From NCBI GenBank assembly GCA_034437455.1, contig DAOTUB010000063.1:1-62623 (forward strand): 62,623 nucleotides of DNA, given 5' to 3'. The first letter of the stretch is position 1; the number at the start of each line of letters is the position of its first letter. The position numbers and the translations under genes were made by a program. Below are positions 15,980-25,442 of the stretch, one piece after another. This DNA is from DAOTUB01 sp034437455. Lineage in GTDB: Bacteria > Chloroflexota > Anaerolineae > B4-G1. The notes under the pieces are model-generated. The model saw only the letters and a program-made list of their open reading frames with translations, had not been told where the DNA came from and searched no databases.

Positions 15980-16696
15980 ATGCGCATCCTGTTGTTGATT
16001 TTCATCCTTCCGATTCTCCTCCTGGCCTGCGCCTTGATCGCGTTGTGGATACCGCTCCCGCCCCCTTTTCCCGCCGCTTTGAGTTCGGAGCGCAATCTGA
16101 TCTTGGCGATAGCGACCGGCATCCTGGGAGTGGGTTACCTGGTTGGTTTGGCTGTCTATGTGCTTTCATCCTTCCTGCAAGCCAGTCGTACCCTGGATCC
16201 CATTCTCACTCCATCCGGGATGCTCTCTGAAAGCTACATGGTGTTTGGGAGGCAGTATCGGGGCACCATCGAGGGACGCCAAGTTGAGATCAACTTTCTG
16301 CCGCCCCACGGGATCAGGCCAGCTCTGCTGAACGTCTACGTCGGCGCCGATCTTGGCGTGAGGATGGCGATTGGACGGCAAAAGCCATTACTGGACTGTG
16401 GCGATTGTCCACGTGTTGAGGTCGAAAAAACCAGACTGGGCCAGGTTCAGGTGTACGCACAGGAAGAGGCGTGTGCGCGGAGCTTGCTGGACGATGCCAC
16501 CAGTATCGCCGCGCTGAGTCGTTTGATGCTTGACTCGGAGACACTCGGATTCCGCGAGGTCTACTGGCAACCAGATAGAATCTGGTTCCGCGCCCACCCG
16601 CAAGGCGTGACGGAGGATCAGTTTCAGCAATGGTTCGAGGCTCTGCTGAAGCTAGCCGAGGCAAGCGAGCGGGTGTTTGAAGACGCTGCGCCTTGA
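15980..16696 (+). CDS. Membrane-anchored hypothetical protein
   Basis: A 238-residue protein. Two N-terminal hydrophobic segments (ILLLIFILPILLLACALIAL; GYLVGLAVYVLSSFL) anchor a soluble domain of unknown family. No ribosome site is visible; TAGAAT ends 5 bp before the ATG, so translation may be leaderless or the gene may be read from the hydrolase transcript 46 bp upstream. Confidence 0.65.
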   Translation: MRILLLIFILPILLLACALIALWIPLPPPFPAALSSERNLILAIATGILGVGYLVGLAVYVLSSFLQASRTLDPILTPSGMLSESYMVFGRQYRGTIEGRQVEINFLPPHGIRPALLNVYVGADLGVRMAIGRQKPLLDCGDCPRVEVEKTRLGQVQVYAQEEACARSLLDDATSIAALSRLMLDSETLGFREVYWQPDRIWFRAHPQGVTEDQFQQWFEALLKLAEASERVFEDAAP

Positions 16697-16949
16697 GACA
16701 AGGCCTTGTCCTGCGATCCGTCGTTCTACCGACCAAACTCGCGGGCCAATAGCGAGCGTCTCCAGAGCCACGATCCCCAAGGCATCCTCCTGGAGATGGC
16801 GACGACCCAGTGTACATCTTTCAAACCCGTCCGACGACTCTCATTTCGTGCAACGCCCAGGAACTTGGCGTCAACAACCCAGATATATTCTATCGCACCG
16901 TCGAGTCCTTCACGTTCATCCCGCGAGCATTGCCCACCGCAATGTCATC
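16697..16949. other. Intergenic region, possible gene remnant
   Basis: No intact gene. On the minus strand a stop-free frame of about 65 codons without a start codon ends in the duplicated mutL-like AREFGR tail. It may be a remnant of a gene interrupted by the amj segment. I do not recognise the family. Confidence 0.3.
16713..16749. repeat. Direct repeat flanking amj, copy 1
   Basis: 37 bp matching 17778-17814 at 33 positions. It reproduces the mutL 3' end: on the minus strand it encodes AREFGR-stop in frame. An open minus frame upstream (IEYIWVVDAKFLGVARNE onward) runs into it. Confidence 0.65.
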
Positions 16950-17759
16950 CTACCGCACCAAGCGGCTCGTCACCGCCGCCAGAAGCGCAGCCACGGGACT
17001 CAACAGCAATTGAGCCAACAACACCCCCACCAACTTTCCTCCAATTTGCCAGACGGTGATGGCAGTCACGTCGGAAGGAGGGCGCTCGCCCCGCAACGCC
17101 TGATCCACCACATGGGCGGTCAGCGGATCCACCAGCAGCACCATCAGCACGGTGCCGACGCCGGTGAGGAACGAGGGGAGCGTGAGCGCGGTACGCGCTC
17201 CCTGGGGCGCGACGGCGCTGGCGATCTGCGCTGCTGGTCCGGCGACGGCGTAGACAGCGGCTACCAACACGGTGAGCAGAATCCAGCGCCAGGGGAAGCG
17301 ATGGCGGCTGGCCCACAGAACCGTGCGGGCCTGCGGGACCTGCAATTCCTCCCGCGCGCGCGGCAATACCTTGACGCTCAGACCGTGCAGCACGACGCGC
17401 GGCAGAGAGCGCCGCCGTTCGTAAGAGTGGACCGCGCGCGCCAGTAGCCGCGCCAGCGAAGGCACCAGCACAGCCCCCATCCCAATCCCAATCACTGCCG
17501 CCAGCAACACCAGACGCAAAGTGGTCGTCAAATCAGCCACGCCTCCCGCGGTCACTGCCCGGTCCACCAGCCCCGCCAGCAGCGTCGTCTGCAACGCATT
17601 GGCAGCACGGGCAGAGAGGGCCAACAAGTTGAAAAGAGACCGGGCCTGCTCTGGCCTGCGCGTGCGTATCCCGGCCAGCCGCGCCGCGTAGGCCAGGGTC
17701 TCGACGATGTAGATGAGCACAGTCAGAACCAGAACGATCTTGAGCCGCAAACTTGTCAT
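16950..17759 (-). CDS. amj: Lipid II flippase Amj
   Basis: A 269-residue multi-pass membrane protein of the Amj (YdaH) family, an alternative to MurJ for moving lipid II across the membrane. The N-terminus (IYIVETLAYAARLAGIRTRR, SLFNLLALSARAANALQT) is diagnostic. About six hydrophobic segments are spread over its length. It follows mutL on the same strand after 31 bp. In Bacillus amj responds to loss of MurJ; whether murJ exists here cannot be seen. The gene is bracketed by a 37-bp direct repeat. Confidence 0.88.
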   Translation of the reverse strand: MTSLRLKIVLVLTVLIYIVETLAYAARLAGIRTRRPEQARSLFNLLALSARAANALQTTLLAGLVDRAVTAGGVADLTTTLRLVLLAAVIGIGMGAVLVPSLARLLARAVHSYERRRSLPRVVLHGLSVKVLPRAREELQVPQARTVLWASRHRFPWRWILLTVLVAAVYAVAGPAAQIASAVAPQGARTALTLPSFLTGVGTVLMVLLVDPLTAHVVDQALRGERPPSDVTAITVWQIGGKLVGVLLAQLLLSPVAALLAAVTSRLVR

Positions 17760-17777
17760 CCGCTACTGCCGCCAGGC

Positions 17778-17814
17778 GCAATCCGCCGCTCTACCGCCCA
17801 AACTCGCGGGCCAA
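17778..17814. repeat. Direct repeat flanking amj, copy 2
   Basis: Covers the last eight codons of mutL and its stop; 33 of 37 bases match 16713-16749. Confidence 0.65.
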
Positions 17815-19524
17815 CTGCGCCACGCTCAGGTGAATCATCGTGGGCCGTCCGTGAGGGCAGGTGCGCGGGCTGGCGCATCGCTCCAGCGCCCGGATCAACT
17901 CCTCCATCTCCGCCCGCTCCAACACCTGGCCCGCCTTGACCGCGGCCCGCTTGCAGACATGGCGCGCGACCGTCTCCTCGACCTCGGCCTCCAGCGGCGC
18001 GTCGCCCGCCAAGAGCGCCGCCGCCACGTCCTCCAATACCTGGCCCGGCTCCGTCTCTGACACGAGCGCCGGCAGCGCCCGCACCAAGAGCGTCGTCCCG
18101 CCAAAGGGTTCCACCTGGAAACCCAGACTGCTCAATACCTCCAGATGCTCCTCCAGCAGACTCGACGCCTCGGGGGACAACTCCACAGGCTGCGGCTCCA
18201 GCAGCGCCTGAGAGGCGACCGCCGCCCGCTGTCTCTCCGCCAGCAATCGCTCGAACAAAATTCGCTCGTGAGCGGCGTGCTGGTCGATCAGATACATCCC
18301 CTCCGGCCCCTCGGCCACGATGTAGGTCGTGCCCACCTGCCCCACCACCCGCAACGGCGGGAGCGGGCCGCCTTCGAACTTGATCGCCTCCGCAGGCTCC
18401 CCATCGAAGCCGAGTTGCTCGGCGGCGGGGCGCGGCGCCAGGCTGACCAGCCGCTCGCGGCGCTCCTCTCGCCCTCTGCTTTTGAGCCCAGGCCAGGCGG
18501 TCGAGGGCGGGGTAAACGTGGGCACAGGGGCGCGATCTAGCAGCGTGCTCCGCACCGCCTTTTGCACCGCCCGGAACACCACGTCACCGTCGCGAAAGCG
18601 CACCTCTGCCTTGGCCGGATGCACGTTCACGTCCACCTCCTCCGGTGGGAGCGCGACCATCACCACCGCCAGCGGATAGCGCCCGCCGGGGAGCAGCGTG
18701 TGGTAGGCCTGGACGATCGCGTAGGTCAGGCTGGCGTCCTGCACCCAGCGCCCATTGACGAAGGTGGTGATGTAGGTTCGATTCGCCCGGTGGAGCGAAG
18801 GCGGCGAGACGAACCCTGTGACCTGAATATCAGAGTTGGGAGATTCGGGATCGGAGATCTCTAGGAATGCAGCACCAATTTCCACCCCAAAGACAGCAAC
18901 CAGCACGTCGCGCAGTTTTCCGAGGCCAGGTGACTGGAAGACGTTCCGCCCATCGTGGCTCAACGTGAAGCGCAGCTCAGGATAGGCCATCGCGTAACGG
19001 GTGAGCCATTGGTCAATGTGACGACGCTCGGTCCTCTCGGTGCGCAGGAACTTGAGCCGAGCGGGGACGTTGAAGAACAGATTCTCGATCTTCACCGCCG
19101 TCCCTGGCGGTCGCCCGCTCTCCTGGCGGGTCACGATGCGCCCTCCCTCCAGCCGCACCAACGTCCCCAGCGGCTCGTCGGCTGCGCGCGTCGCAAAGGT
19201 CATGTGGCTGACGGCGGCGATGGAGGCGAGCGCCTCCCCTCGAAAGCCCAGCGTGGTGATGCGCGCCAGATCGTCCGCCGTCGTCAGCTTGCTCGTCGAG
19301 TGGCGGTGGAAGGCCAGCTCGACCTCGGCGGCTGGCACACCGCCGCCGTCGTCGATCACGCGGATGAACCGCTTGCCGCCATCACGCGTCTCCACCTCGA
19401 TGTTGCGCGCGCCGGCGTCTATGCTGTTTTCGACCAACTCCTTGACGACAGAGGCGGGACGCTCGACCACCTCGCCGGCGGCGATCTGTGAAGCGACTTT
19501 TTCAGACAACACGCGAATGGGCAT
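17791..19524 (-). CDS. mutL: DNA mismatch repair protein MutL
   Basis: A 577-residue GHKL ATPase. The ATP site is IAAGEVVERPASVVKELVEN, DDGGGVP and TLGFRGEALASIAAVS. The C-terminal dimerisation domain includes YLIDQHAAHERILFERLL and a zinc/endonuclease-type end: VCKRAAVKAG and ASPRTCPHGRPTMIHLS (CPHGRP). DQHAAHERILFE matches the DQHA(x)2E(x)4E endonuclease motif. ATG 19524 has GGAGGTGATC upstream and is preferred to an ATG 10 codons earlier. Confidence 0.95.
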   Translation of the reverse strand: MPIRVLSEKVASQIAAGEVVERPASVVKELVENSIDAGARNIEVETRDGGKRFIRVIDDGGGVPAAEVELAFHRHSTSKLTTADDLARITTLGFRGEALASIAAVSHMTFATRAADEPLGTLVRLEGGRIVTRQESGRPPGTAVKIENLFFNVPARLKFLRTERTERRHIDQWLTRYAMAYPELRFTLSHDGRNVFQSPGLGKLRDVLVAVFGVEIGAAFLEISDPESPNSDIQVTGFVSPPSLHRANRTYITTFVNGRWVQDASLTYAIVQAYHTLLPGGRYPLAVVMVALPPEEVDVNVHPAKAEVRFRDGDVVFRAVQKAVRSTLLDRAPVPTFTPPSTAWPGLKSRGREERRERLVSLAPRPAAEQLGFDGEPAEAIKFEGGPLPPLRVVGQVGTTYIVAEGPEGMYLIDQHAAHERILFERLLAERQRAAVASQALLEPQPVELSPEASSLLEEHLEVLSSLGFQVEPFGGTTLLVRALPALVSETEPGQVLEDVAAALLAGDAPLEAEVEETVARHVCKRAAVKAGQVLERAEMEELIRALERCASPRTCPHGRPTMIHLSVAQLAREFGR

Positions 19525-19540
19525 GATCACCTCCTGTCCC

Positions 19541-19568
19541 ATTGTATCACACAACCCTGCTCAAGCAA
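19541..19568 (-). promoter_or_regulatory. mutL promoter
   Basis: Minus strand TTGCTT (19568-19563), 16 bp, TACAAT (19546-19541), 17 bp before the mutL ATG. Confidence 0.55.
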
Positions 19569-19653
19569 GGATCACAGTTTGCCAAATTTCTCTTTATCGT
19601 ATATCATTCAGACTGATCAAAACATAACAGGTATTCACACCAGTGAGGTTTCC

Positions 19654-21744
19654 ATGCTAGATACATTTTTCCGTCCCCAATCCGTCGCCGTCATCGGCGC
19701 CTCCAGCAATCCCGAAAAGATGGGCTACGCTGTGGTGAACAATCTAAAGGCAGGAAACTATCCCGGCCTCGTCTATCCGGTCAATCCCAAGGGCGGCGAG
19801 ATCCTGGGATTCAAGGTCTATCCTTCTGTGCTGGATATCCCCGGCCCGGTGGACCAGGCGGTGATCGTCATTCCGTACCGCTTTGTGCCGGCTGTACTGG
19901 AAGAATGCGGACAGAAAGAGATCCCCTCCATCGTGATCATCAGCGCCGGTTTCCGCGAGGCCGGGCGCGAGGGGTTGGAGCGCGAGCGGGAACTGGTCGA
20001 GATCGCCAAAGAACACGATCTGCGCATCATCGGCCCCAACTGTCTGGGCATCATCGACACAAACACCCCGCTCAACACGACGTTCGCCTCCGGCATGCCG
20101 CCGGGCGGCCCCATCGCCTTCATGTCCCAATCGGGCGCGCTGGGCGTGGCGATCCTCGACCTGGCGCTGGCCGGGCGGATCGGTTTTGCCAAGTTTGTCA
20201 GCCTGGGCAACAAAGCGGACGTCAGCGAGATCGATCTGCTGGAGGCCTGGGAGGACGACCCGGACTCGCGCGTGATCCTGATGTACATCGAGGGGCTGCC
20301 CGATGGACAAAAGTTCATCGAGGTGGCGCGCCAGGTGACGCGCCACAAGCCGGTGGTGGCGGTCAAGGGCGGCGTCACCCAGTCCGGTTCGCGGGCGGTG
20401 TCGTCGCACACGGGCAGCCTGGCCGGCTCCGAAGCGGCCTACAAAGCGGCCTTCCAACAGGCCGGCGTCATCCGCGCTCCCTCGCTGGAGACGCTGCTCG
20501 ATTTTGCCCGCGTCTTTGCCTACCAACCCTTGCCGCGAGACCGGCGCGTGGCGATCCTGACCAACGCCGGGGGGCCGGGCATCCTGGCCACCGACGCGCT
20601 GGAACGATCGAACCTCAAACTGGCCCGGCTGAGCCGGGAGACGACGGAGACGCTGGAGAGCTTTTTGCCCGGCGAGGCCAGCGTGGCGAACCCGGTAGAC
20701 ATCCTGGGAGACGCCCTGGCCGAGCGGTACGAAAGGGCATTGCGGGCCATCCTGGCCGACGAAGGAGTAGACAGTATCATCGTCATCGCCGTGCCGCAGG
20801 CAGTGATCAACATCGAGTCCATGGCTGAGGTGGTCGGACAGATGGCGTCCGAGACGGACAAGGTGGTGTTGGGCTGCCTCATCGGCGAGGCGAGTATGGA
20901 AGCAGGGGTAAAAATGCTCGAGCGACACGGCGTTCCCACCTTCTCCTTTCCGGAGCAAGCAGCGGCGGCGATGGCGGCGATGAACGATTATCGGGACGAA
21001 CAAGAACGGCCCATCTTTGAGCTGGAAACGTACGCCGTCTCCACCGAGCCCGTGCGCAAGCTATTCGACCGCGTGCACGAGGAGGGGCGCGTCTCGATCG
21101 GCGACGCCGAGGCGCGAGAGGTATTGGAAGCATACGGCTTTCCCATCCCCGAATCGCGGTTAGCCAAGACGCCCGATGAAGCGATCCAGATCGCGGACGA
21201 GATCGGCTATCCGGTCGTGCTCAAGATCGCCTCGCCCGACATTTTGCACAAAACTGACGTGGACGGCGTCAAGCTGAACCTCGACTCACCCACCGAAGTA
21301 CGGGATGCATTCGACCTGATCGTCTACCGGGCCGAGCGGTACGTGCCCGGCGCGCACATCTGGGGCTGCCTGGTGCAGCAGATGGCGCCGCGCGGTCGCG
21401 AGGTGCTGGTGGGTATGAGCCGCGACCCGCAGTTCGGGCCGCTGGTCGCCTTCGGTCTGGGCGGCATCTACGTAGAGGCACTGAAGGACGTCGCGTTCCG
21501 CGTGGCCCCTTTCAGCCGGCAGGAGGCGGAGGAGATGATCCGCGAGATCCGCTCCTACCCGCTGCTGGAGGGCATCCGAGGCGAACCGCCCGCCGACCAC
21601 GAGGCGATGGTCGACGCGCTGCTGCGAATCAGCCAGTTGGTGACCGATTTCCCCGATATCGTGGAGCTGGACATCAACCCGCTGATGGTTTTCGAGGAGG
21701 GACGCGGAGCGATGGCGATTGATATGCGGTTGGTGCTGCGGTAG
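19654..21744 (+). CDS. ADP-forming acetate--CoA ligase / acyl-CoA synthetase
   Basis: A 696-residue fused alpha-beta ADP-forming acyl-CoA synthetase, which makes ATP from acyl-CoA, ADP and phosphate. The CoA-binding domain starts FRPQSVAVIGASSNPEKMG; ligase-CoA motifs are IIGPNCLGIID and FMSQSGALGVAI, with the phosphohistidine in VSSHTGSLAGS. The ATP-grasp domain is from about residue 480 (LEAYGFPIPESRLA, YPVVLKIASPDILHKTDV). The DRTGG protein downstream and the glycolytic genes suggest acetate or acyl overflow with substrate-level phosphorylation. Confidence 0.92.
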   Translation: MLDTFFRPQSVAVIGASSNPEKMGYAVVNNLKAGNYPGLVYPVNPKGGEILGFKVYPSVLDIPGPVDQAVIVIPYRFVPAVLEECGQKEIPSIVIISAGFREAGREGLERERELVEIAKEHDLRIIGPNCLGIIDTNTPLNTTFASGMPPGGPIAFMSQSGALGVAILDLALAGRIGFAKFVSLGNKADVSEIDLLEAWEDDPDSRVILMYIEGLPDGQKFIEVARQVTRHKPVVAVKGGVTQSGSRAVSSHTGSLAGSEAAYKAAFQQAGVIRAPSLETLLDFARVFAYQPLPRDRRVAILTNAGGPGILATDALERSNLKLARLSRETTETLESFLPGEASVANPVDILGDALAERYERALRAILADEGVDSIIVIAVPQAVINIESMAEVVGQMASETDKVVLGCLIGEASMEAGVKMLERHGVPTFSFPEQAAAAMAAMNDYRDEQERPIFELETYAVSTEPVRKLFDRVHEEGRVSIGDAEAREVLEAYGFPIPESRLAKTPDEAIQIADEIGYPVVLKIASPDILHKTDVDGVKLNLDSPTEVRDAFDLIVYRAERYVPGAHIWGCLVQQMAPRGREVLVGMSRDPQFGPLVAFGLGGIYVEALKDVAFRVAPFSRQEAEEMIREIRSYPLLEGIRGEPPADHEAMVDALLRISQLVTDFPDIVELDINPLMVFEEGRGAMAIDMRLVLR

Positions 21745-21750
21745 GTTGAG

Positions 21751-22121
21751 ATGTTGCCAGAGTATAACTTTACTGGTAAGACAGGCGTGCGTGGGAAATA
21801 TTACCGTGCGTATCAACAAGGGCATACTGTGAAAATTCACCAGGAGGATGGTACCGTAACCGAACAACGCTTTACACCAGAAGAAGATGCGATCACACTG
21901 GCACCAGACATGCGGGAGTACTTTCCAGATTCAGAAGTATCTTCTCAATAAATCGGGGTGGATTAGGGCTGTTTTGCTAACTGCCGCCTAGTCGGATAGC
22001 AAATCCAACCTACATTTGCCACCTTCCCCAGAATATTGAGAAGATAGATTCAGAAAGCGTAAACCAAACGCTACGTGCACTGATCGCTCTCATACCTGGC
22101 AAATCGGCAGAGCAAACCTAG
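21751..22121 (+). pseudogene. Antitoxin-like gene split by a MITE
   Basis: The reading frame MLPEYNFTGKTGVRGKYYR to REYFPDSE runs normally and then ends after VSSQ inside an inserted element. After the element the same DSE codons restart and continue SVNQTLRALIALIPG to a stop at 22121. Joining the halves restores FPDSESVN-LRAL, the usual C-terminus of this small antitoxin-like family. The truncated 66-residue product may still be made. No toxin gene is adjacent. Confidence 0.8.
21937..22046. mobile_element. MITE-like element, family 2
   Basis: 110 bp with inverted ends TATCTTCTCAATA and TATTGAGAAGATA, no coding capacity, flanked by a perfect 9-bp duplication GATTCAGAA (21928-21936 and 22047-22055). 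Confidence 0.85.
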
Positions 22122-22187
22122 CATCAACTGGCTCACTACCAAACGACAGATTGGCAAATTCCCAATCTGCCAAACCAGGAGGAAACC

Positions 22188-23264
22188 ATGAAAGCATTAT
22201 ACGTCACATCTCTACACACGTTCAGTGGCAAGACCGCCATCTGCCTGGCGCTGGGGCGGCGCTTGCAACAGGAAGGACACAAGGTCGGCTATTTTAAGCC
22301 GCTCTCCACCCAACCGTGGATGGCGATCCCAGGACGGGCGCTGGATGAGGACGCCTATTTCGTGGGGCGAACCCTCGGACTGACGGGAACGTCGGCTGAC
22401 CTGGTGGGCGTCGTGCTCACACCAACGCTCCTACGAGATACCCTCCGCGAGTGCTCCGACCGCGATCTTATGGCAGAGGTGCAGGCTGCGTACCAACGAG
22501 CCGCCTCCGGCCACGACGTCGTTCTACTGGAAGGCGGAGCCTCTCTGCGGGAGGGGTTCAGCGTCGGCCTCGGTTCTGTCGCAGTGGCGGAAGTTCTGAA
22601 CGTTCCAGCCCTGGCCGTCATTCGCTTCCGCAACGAGATGAGCCTGGTGGACGACTGCCTGGTGGCGCACATACGACTGGGTGAACAGCTAATGGGCATA
22701 CTCGTCAATGCCGTCCCCGATCATGCGCGAGAATTTGTGGCCCAGGTAGCCCGCCCTTGCCTGGAGAGACAGGGTATCCCGGTACTGGGAGCGATTCCCC
22801 ATCGAGAAGAACTCCAGGCCATCAGCGTCGGAGAGCTGGCGGATGTTTTGGAGGGCGAGTTCCTGGCCATGCCAGAGAAGAAAGACGAGCTGATCGAGCA
22901 ATTGGTCGTCGGAGCGATGAGCGTGGATCGCGCGCTGCCGCGCATACGGCGCATCCCCGGCAGCAAGGCGATCATCACCGGCGGCGACCGGACCGACATG
23001 CAACTGGTGGCGCTGGAGACCGGGACCAACTGCCTGATCCTGACCGGCCATCTGCGGCCCGTGCCCGAGGTATTGCGTCGCGCCGAGGAAATCGGCATTC
23101 CGGTGCTGCTGGTGCGCGGGAATACTATAGAGACGGTGGAGGCCGTCGAGCAGGTGTTCGGCAAGACTCGGTTGGGCCAGGCGACCAAGTTGGAGCAATT
23201 CGAGGCGCTGCTGGCCGAGCACCTGGACTTTGAGCGGCTGTACGAGGGGATGGGATTGGAGTAA
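22188..23264 (+). CDS. Phosphotransacetylase-like regulatory protein (AAA_26/BioD-like plus DRTGG domain)
   Basis: A 358-residue protein. The N-terminal P-loop domain (YVTSLHTFSGKTAICLALG) resembles dethiobiotin synthetase; the C-terminal part is a DRTGG domain (residues about 215-330: SKAIITGGDRTDMQLVALE). This architecture is that of the N-terminal region of long Pta proteins without the catalytic PTA domain. It lies after the ADP-forming synthetase and may regulate or partner acyl-phosphate/acyl-CoA metabolism. AGGAGG precedes the ATG. Confidence 0.82.
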   Translation: MKALYVTSLHTFSGKTAICLALGRRLQQEGHKVGYFKPLSTQPWMAIPGRALDEDAYFVGRTLGLTGTSADLVGVVLTPTLLRDTLRECSDRDLMAEVQAAYQRAASGHDVVLLEGGASLREGFSVGLGSVAVAEVLNVPALAVIRFRNEMSLVDDCLVAHIRLGEQLMGILVNAVPDHAREFVAQVARPCLERQGIPVLGAIPHREELQAISVGELADVLEGEFLAMPEKKDELIEQLVVGAMSVDRALPRIRRIPGSKAIITGGDRTDMQLVALETGTNCLILTGHLRPVPEVLRRAEEIGIPVLLVRGNTIETVEAVEQVFGKTRLGQATKLEQFEALLAEHLDFERLYEGMGLE

Positions 23265-23266
23265 CC

Positions 23267-23662
23267 ATGGAGCAAGAACAAGCGTCAATTACGTATGACG
23301 TGGGCCGCCTACTGTCAGTGGTAGAAGGGTTGTCTCCACAGAAAATACGATGGGTCATTCTGTATGCCGAGAACCTGAAGAACGGGCCAACCAGCGACAC
23401 GGGCAAAAGTTACATCGCTATGCTGCTGGAAGAAGGCGCAGACAGCGGCGAGATATTGGCTGCGGCCCAGGCCATCCACGACGTGGATGCGCGGCTGGCG
23501 CGAGAAGTAGATTCCCCGGCCAGGCTTGACGCTCTACATCGACGTACAGAAGAACATTTCTATCACTGGTGTCGGGAGAAAGGAATTGACTACAATACAC
23601 TGAGCGAAGAAGAGTTCAGCAGGTTAGTTGAACAAGCCATACAACGCGTGAGAGCAGGGTAA
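23267..23662 (+). CDS. Putative antitoxin partner of a PIN protein
   Basis: A 131-residue acidic, helical protein (ITYDVGRLLSVVEGLSPQK, HFYHWCREKGIDYNTLSEEE) with no named domain recognised. The stop overlaps the PIN start (TAATG), the usual layout of antitoxin-toxin pairs; the function is inferred from that. Confidence 0.6.
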   Translation: MEQEQASITYDVGRLLSVVEGLSPQKIRWVILYAENLKNGPTSDTGKSYIAMLLEEGADSGEILAAAQAIHDVDARLAREVDSPARLDALHRRTEEHFYHWCREKGIDYNTLSEEEFSRLVEQAIQRVRAG

Positions 23663-24069
23663 TGACCCGAGCTACTCACGATACCAACGTCTGGGTGGGA
23701 GGTATTCGCTGGCGAGGCAATGCCTATCAGATCATCCAACGCGGAGAGAGCAGAGCGTATACGATTGTCACGTCACATACGCTGCTCCACGAATTGATGC
23801 GTGTGTTGCGCCAAGCCTTTGCTTTTAGCGATGATTTAGCGTATGAATGGTACGCTCGTATTCACCGCTTTGCCGAGGTCATCAAGCCTACCATCCTTCT
23901 CAACGTGATCACCCGCGACCCTGACGACAATCGAGTACTCGAGTGTGCCGTAGCTGGACAATGCGAGTACATCGTCTCTCGTGACCGGGACCTACTTGAT
24001 CTGAAACAATATGATGAGATCGAAATAGTGAACGTAGAGCAGTTCCTAGAAACGCTGAACGCCGGGTAG
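23662..24069 (+). CDS. PIN-family toxin component
   Basis: A 135-residue PIN-domain protein of the COG1569-type group: THDTNVWVGGIRWRG carries the first acidic ligand, HTLLHELMRVL the second, TRDPDDNRVLECAVAG and IVSRDRDLLDL the others. Probably a ribonuclease neutralised by the preceding protein. Confidence 0.8.
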   Translation: MTRATHDTNVWVGGIRWRGNAYQIIQRGESRAYTIVTSHTLLHELMRVLRQAFAFSDDLAYEWYARIHRFAEVIKPTILLNVITRDPDDNRVLECAVAGQCEYIVSRDRDLLDLKQYDEIEIVNVEQFLETLNAG

Positions 24070-24136
24070 AGCCTGAAAAACTTGCAGACCATCGAACAAG
24101 CATACGTGAACGCTTACACAATACCCTGGAGGAAAC

Positions 24137-25432
24137 ATGCTGATTGAAACCAACATCAATACCATAATAGCCCGCGAGATCCTGGATTCGCGGGGCAATC
24201 CGACGATTGAGGTCGAGGTCGCCCTGATGGAAGGCACCTGGGGACGGGCCGCCGTTCCCTCAGGGGCCTCCACCGGCGTCCACGAAGCTCTGGAGATGCG
24301 CGACGGCGACCACAGCCGTTACCAGGGCAAGGGTGTGCTGCAAGCGGTCGCCAACGTCAACAACATAATCGCGGACGAGTTATTCGACTGGGACGCCACC
24401 GACCAGGCCGGCATCGACGCGCTGCTCCTGGAGCTGGACGGCACGCCGAACAAGGAAAAACTGGGGGCGAACGCGATCCTGGGCGTCTCGCTGGCCGTGG
24501 CTAAAGCGGCCGCCAACGCGCTGCAACTGCCGCTCTATCGCTACATCGGTGGGGTGCATGCGCACGTGCTGCCTGTGCCGATGATGAACATCCTCAACGG
24601 CGGCAAGCACGCGATGGACGGCCCCGACCTGCAAGAGTTCATGGTCATGCCGGTGGGCGCGCCGACCTTTGCCGAGGGATTGCGCTGGGGCAGCGAGGTC
24701 TATCACACGCTCAAGTCCGTCCTCAAGGTGAAGGGGTACTCGACCGGCGTTGGCGACGAGGGCGGCTTTGCCCCCAGCCTCAAGGCGAACGAGGAGGCCA
24801 TCGAGCTGATCCTGGAGGCGGTCGAAAAAGCCGGTTACAAACCCGGCGAGCAGATCCGCATCGCGCTCGACCCCGCCGCCAGCGAGTTCTTTGAGGACGG
24901 CAAGTACGTGCTCAAGAAAGAGGGCCGCACGCTCACCGGCGCGGAGATGGTCGAGTTCTACGCCGATTGGGTGGCCAAGTACCCCATCGTCAGCATCGAG
25001 GACGGGTTGAACGAGGACGACTGGGACAGTTGGGTGCTGATGATGGAGCGGTTAGGCGACAAGATCCAGATCGTGGGCGACGACCTGCTGGTGACGAGCG
25101 TCGAACGAGTACAAAAGGCGATTGACCTGGGCGCGTGCAACTCGCTCCTCTGCAAGGTCAACCAGATCGGGACGCTCACCGAGGCCATCGCCGCCGTGCA
25201 ACTGGCGCAGCGGGCCGGCTGGACGGTCGTCGTCTCCCACCGTTCGGGCGAGACGGAGGACGCGACCATCGCCGACCTGGCGGTGGCACTGAACACCGGT
25301 CAGATCAAAACCGGCGCGCCATGCCGCTCCGACCGCGTCGCCAAATACAACCAGTTGCTGCGCATCGAGCAGGAATTGGGCGACGAAGCGGCCTACGCCG
25401 GGATGAAGGCGTTCACGAATCTACGCTTCTGA
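24137..25432 (+). CDS. eno: Enolase
   Basis: A 431-residue phosphopyruvate hydratase, full length. Conserved segments: REILDSRGNPTIEVEV, PSGASTGVHEALEMRD, MMNILNGGKHAMDG, GVGDEGGFAP, IEDGLNEDDWDSW and VVSHRSGETEDATIADLAV. It converts 2-phosphoglycerate to phosphoenolpyruvate. GGAGG precedes the ATG. Pyruvate kinase follows after 10 bp, so the last two glycolytic steps are co-transcribed. Confidence 0.97.
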   Translation: MLIETNINTIIAREILDSRGNPTIEVEVALMEGTWGRAAVPSGASTGVHEALEMRDGDHSRYQGKGVLQAVANVNNIIADELFDWDATDQAGIDALLLELDGTPNKEKLGANAILGVSLAVAKAAANALQLPLYRYIGGVHAHVLPVPMMNILNGGKHAMDGPDLQEFMVMPVGAPTFAEGLRWGSEVYHTLKSVLKVKGYSTGVGDEGGFAPSLKANEEAIELILEAVEKAGYKPGEQIRIALDPAASEFFEDGKYVLKKEGRTLTGAEMVEFYADWVAKYPIVSIEDGLNEDDWDSWVLMMERLGDKIQIVGDDLLVTSVERVQKAIDLGACNSLLCKVNQIGTLTEAIAAVQLAQRAGWTVVVSHRSGETEDATIADLAVALNTGQIKTGAPCRSDRVAKYNQLLRIEQELGDEAAYAGMKAFTNLRF

Positions 25433-25442
25433 TAGGAAAAAT

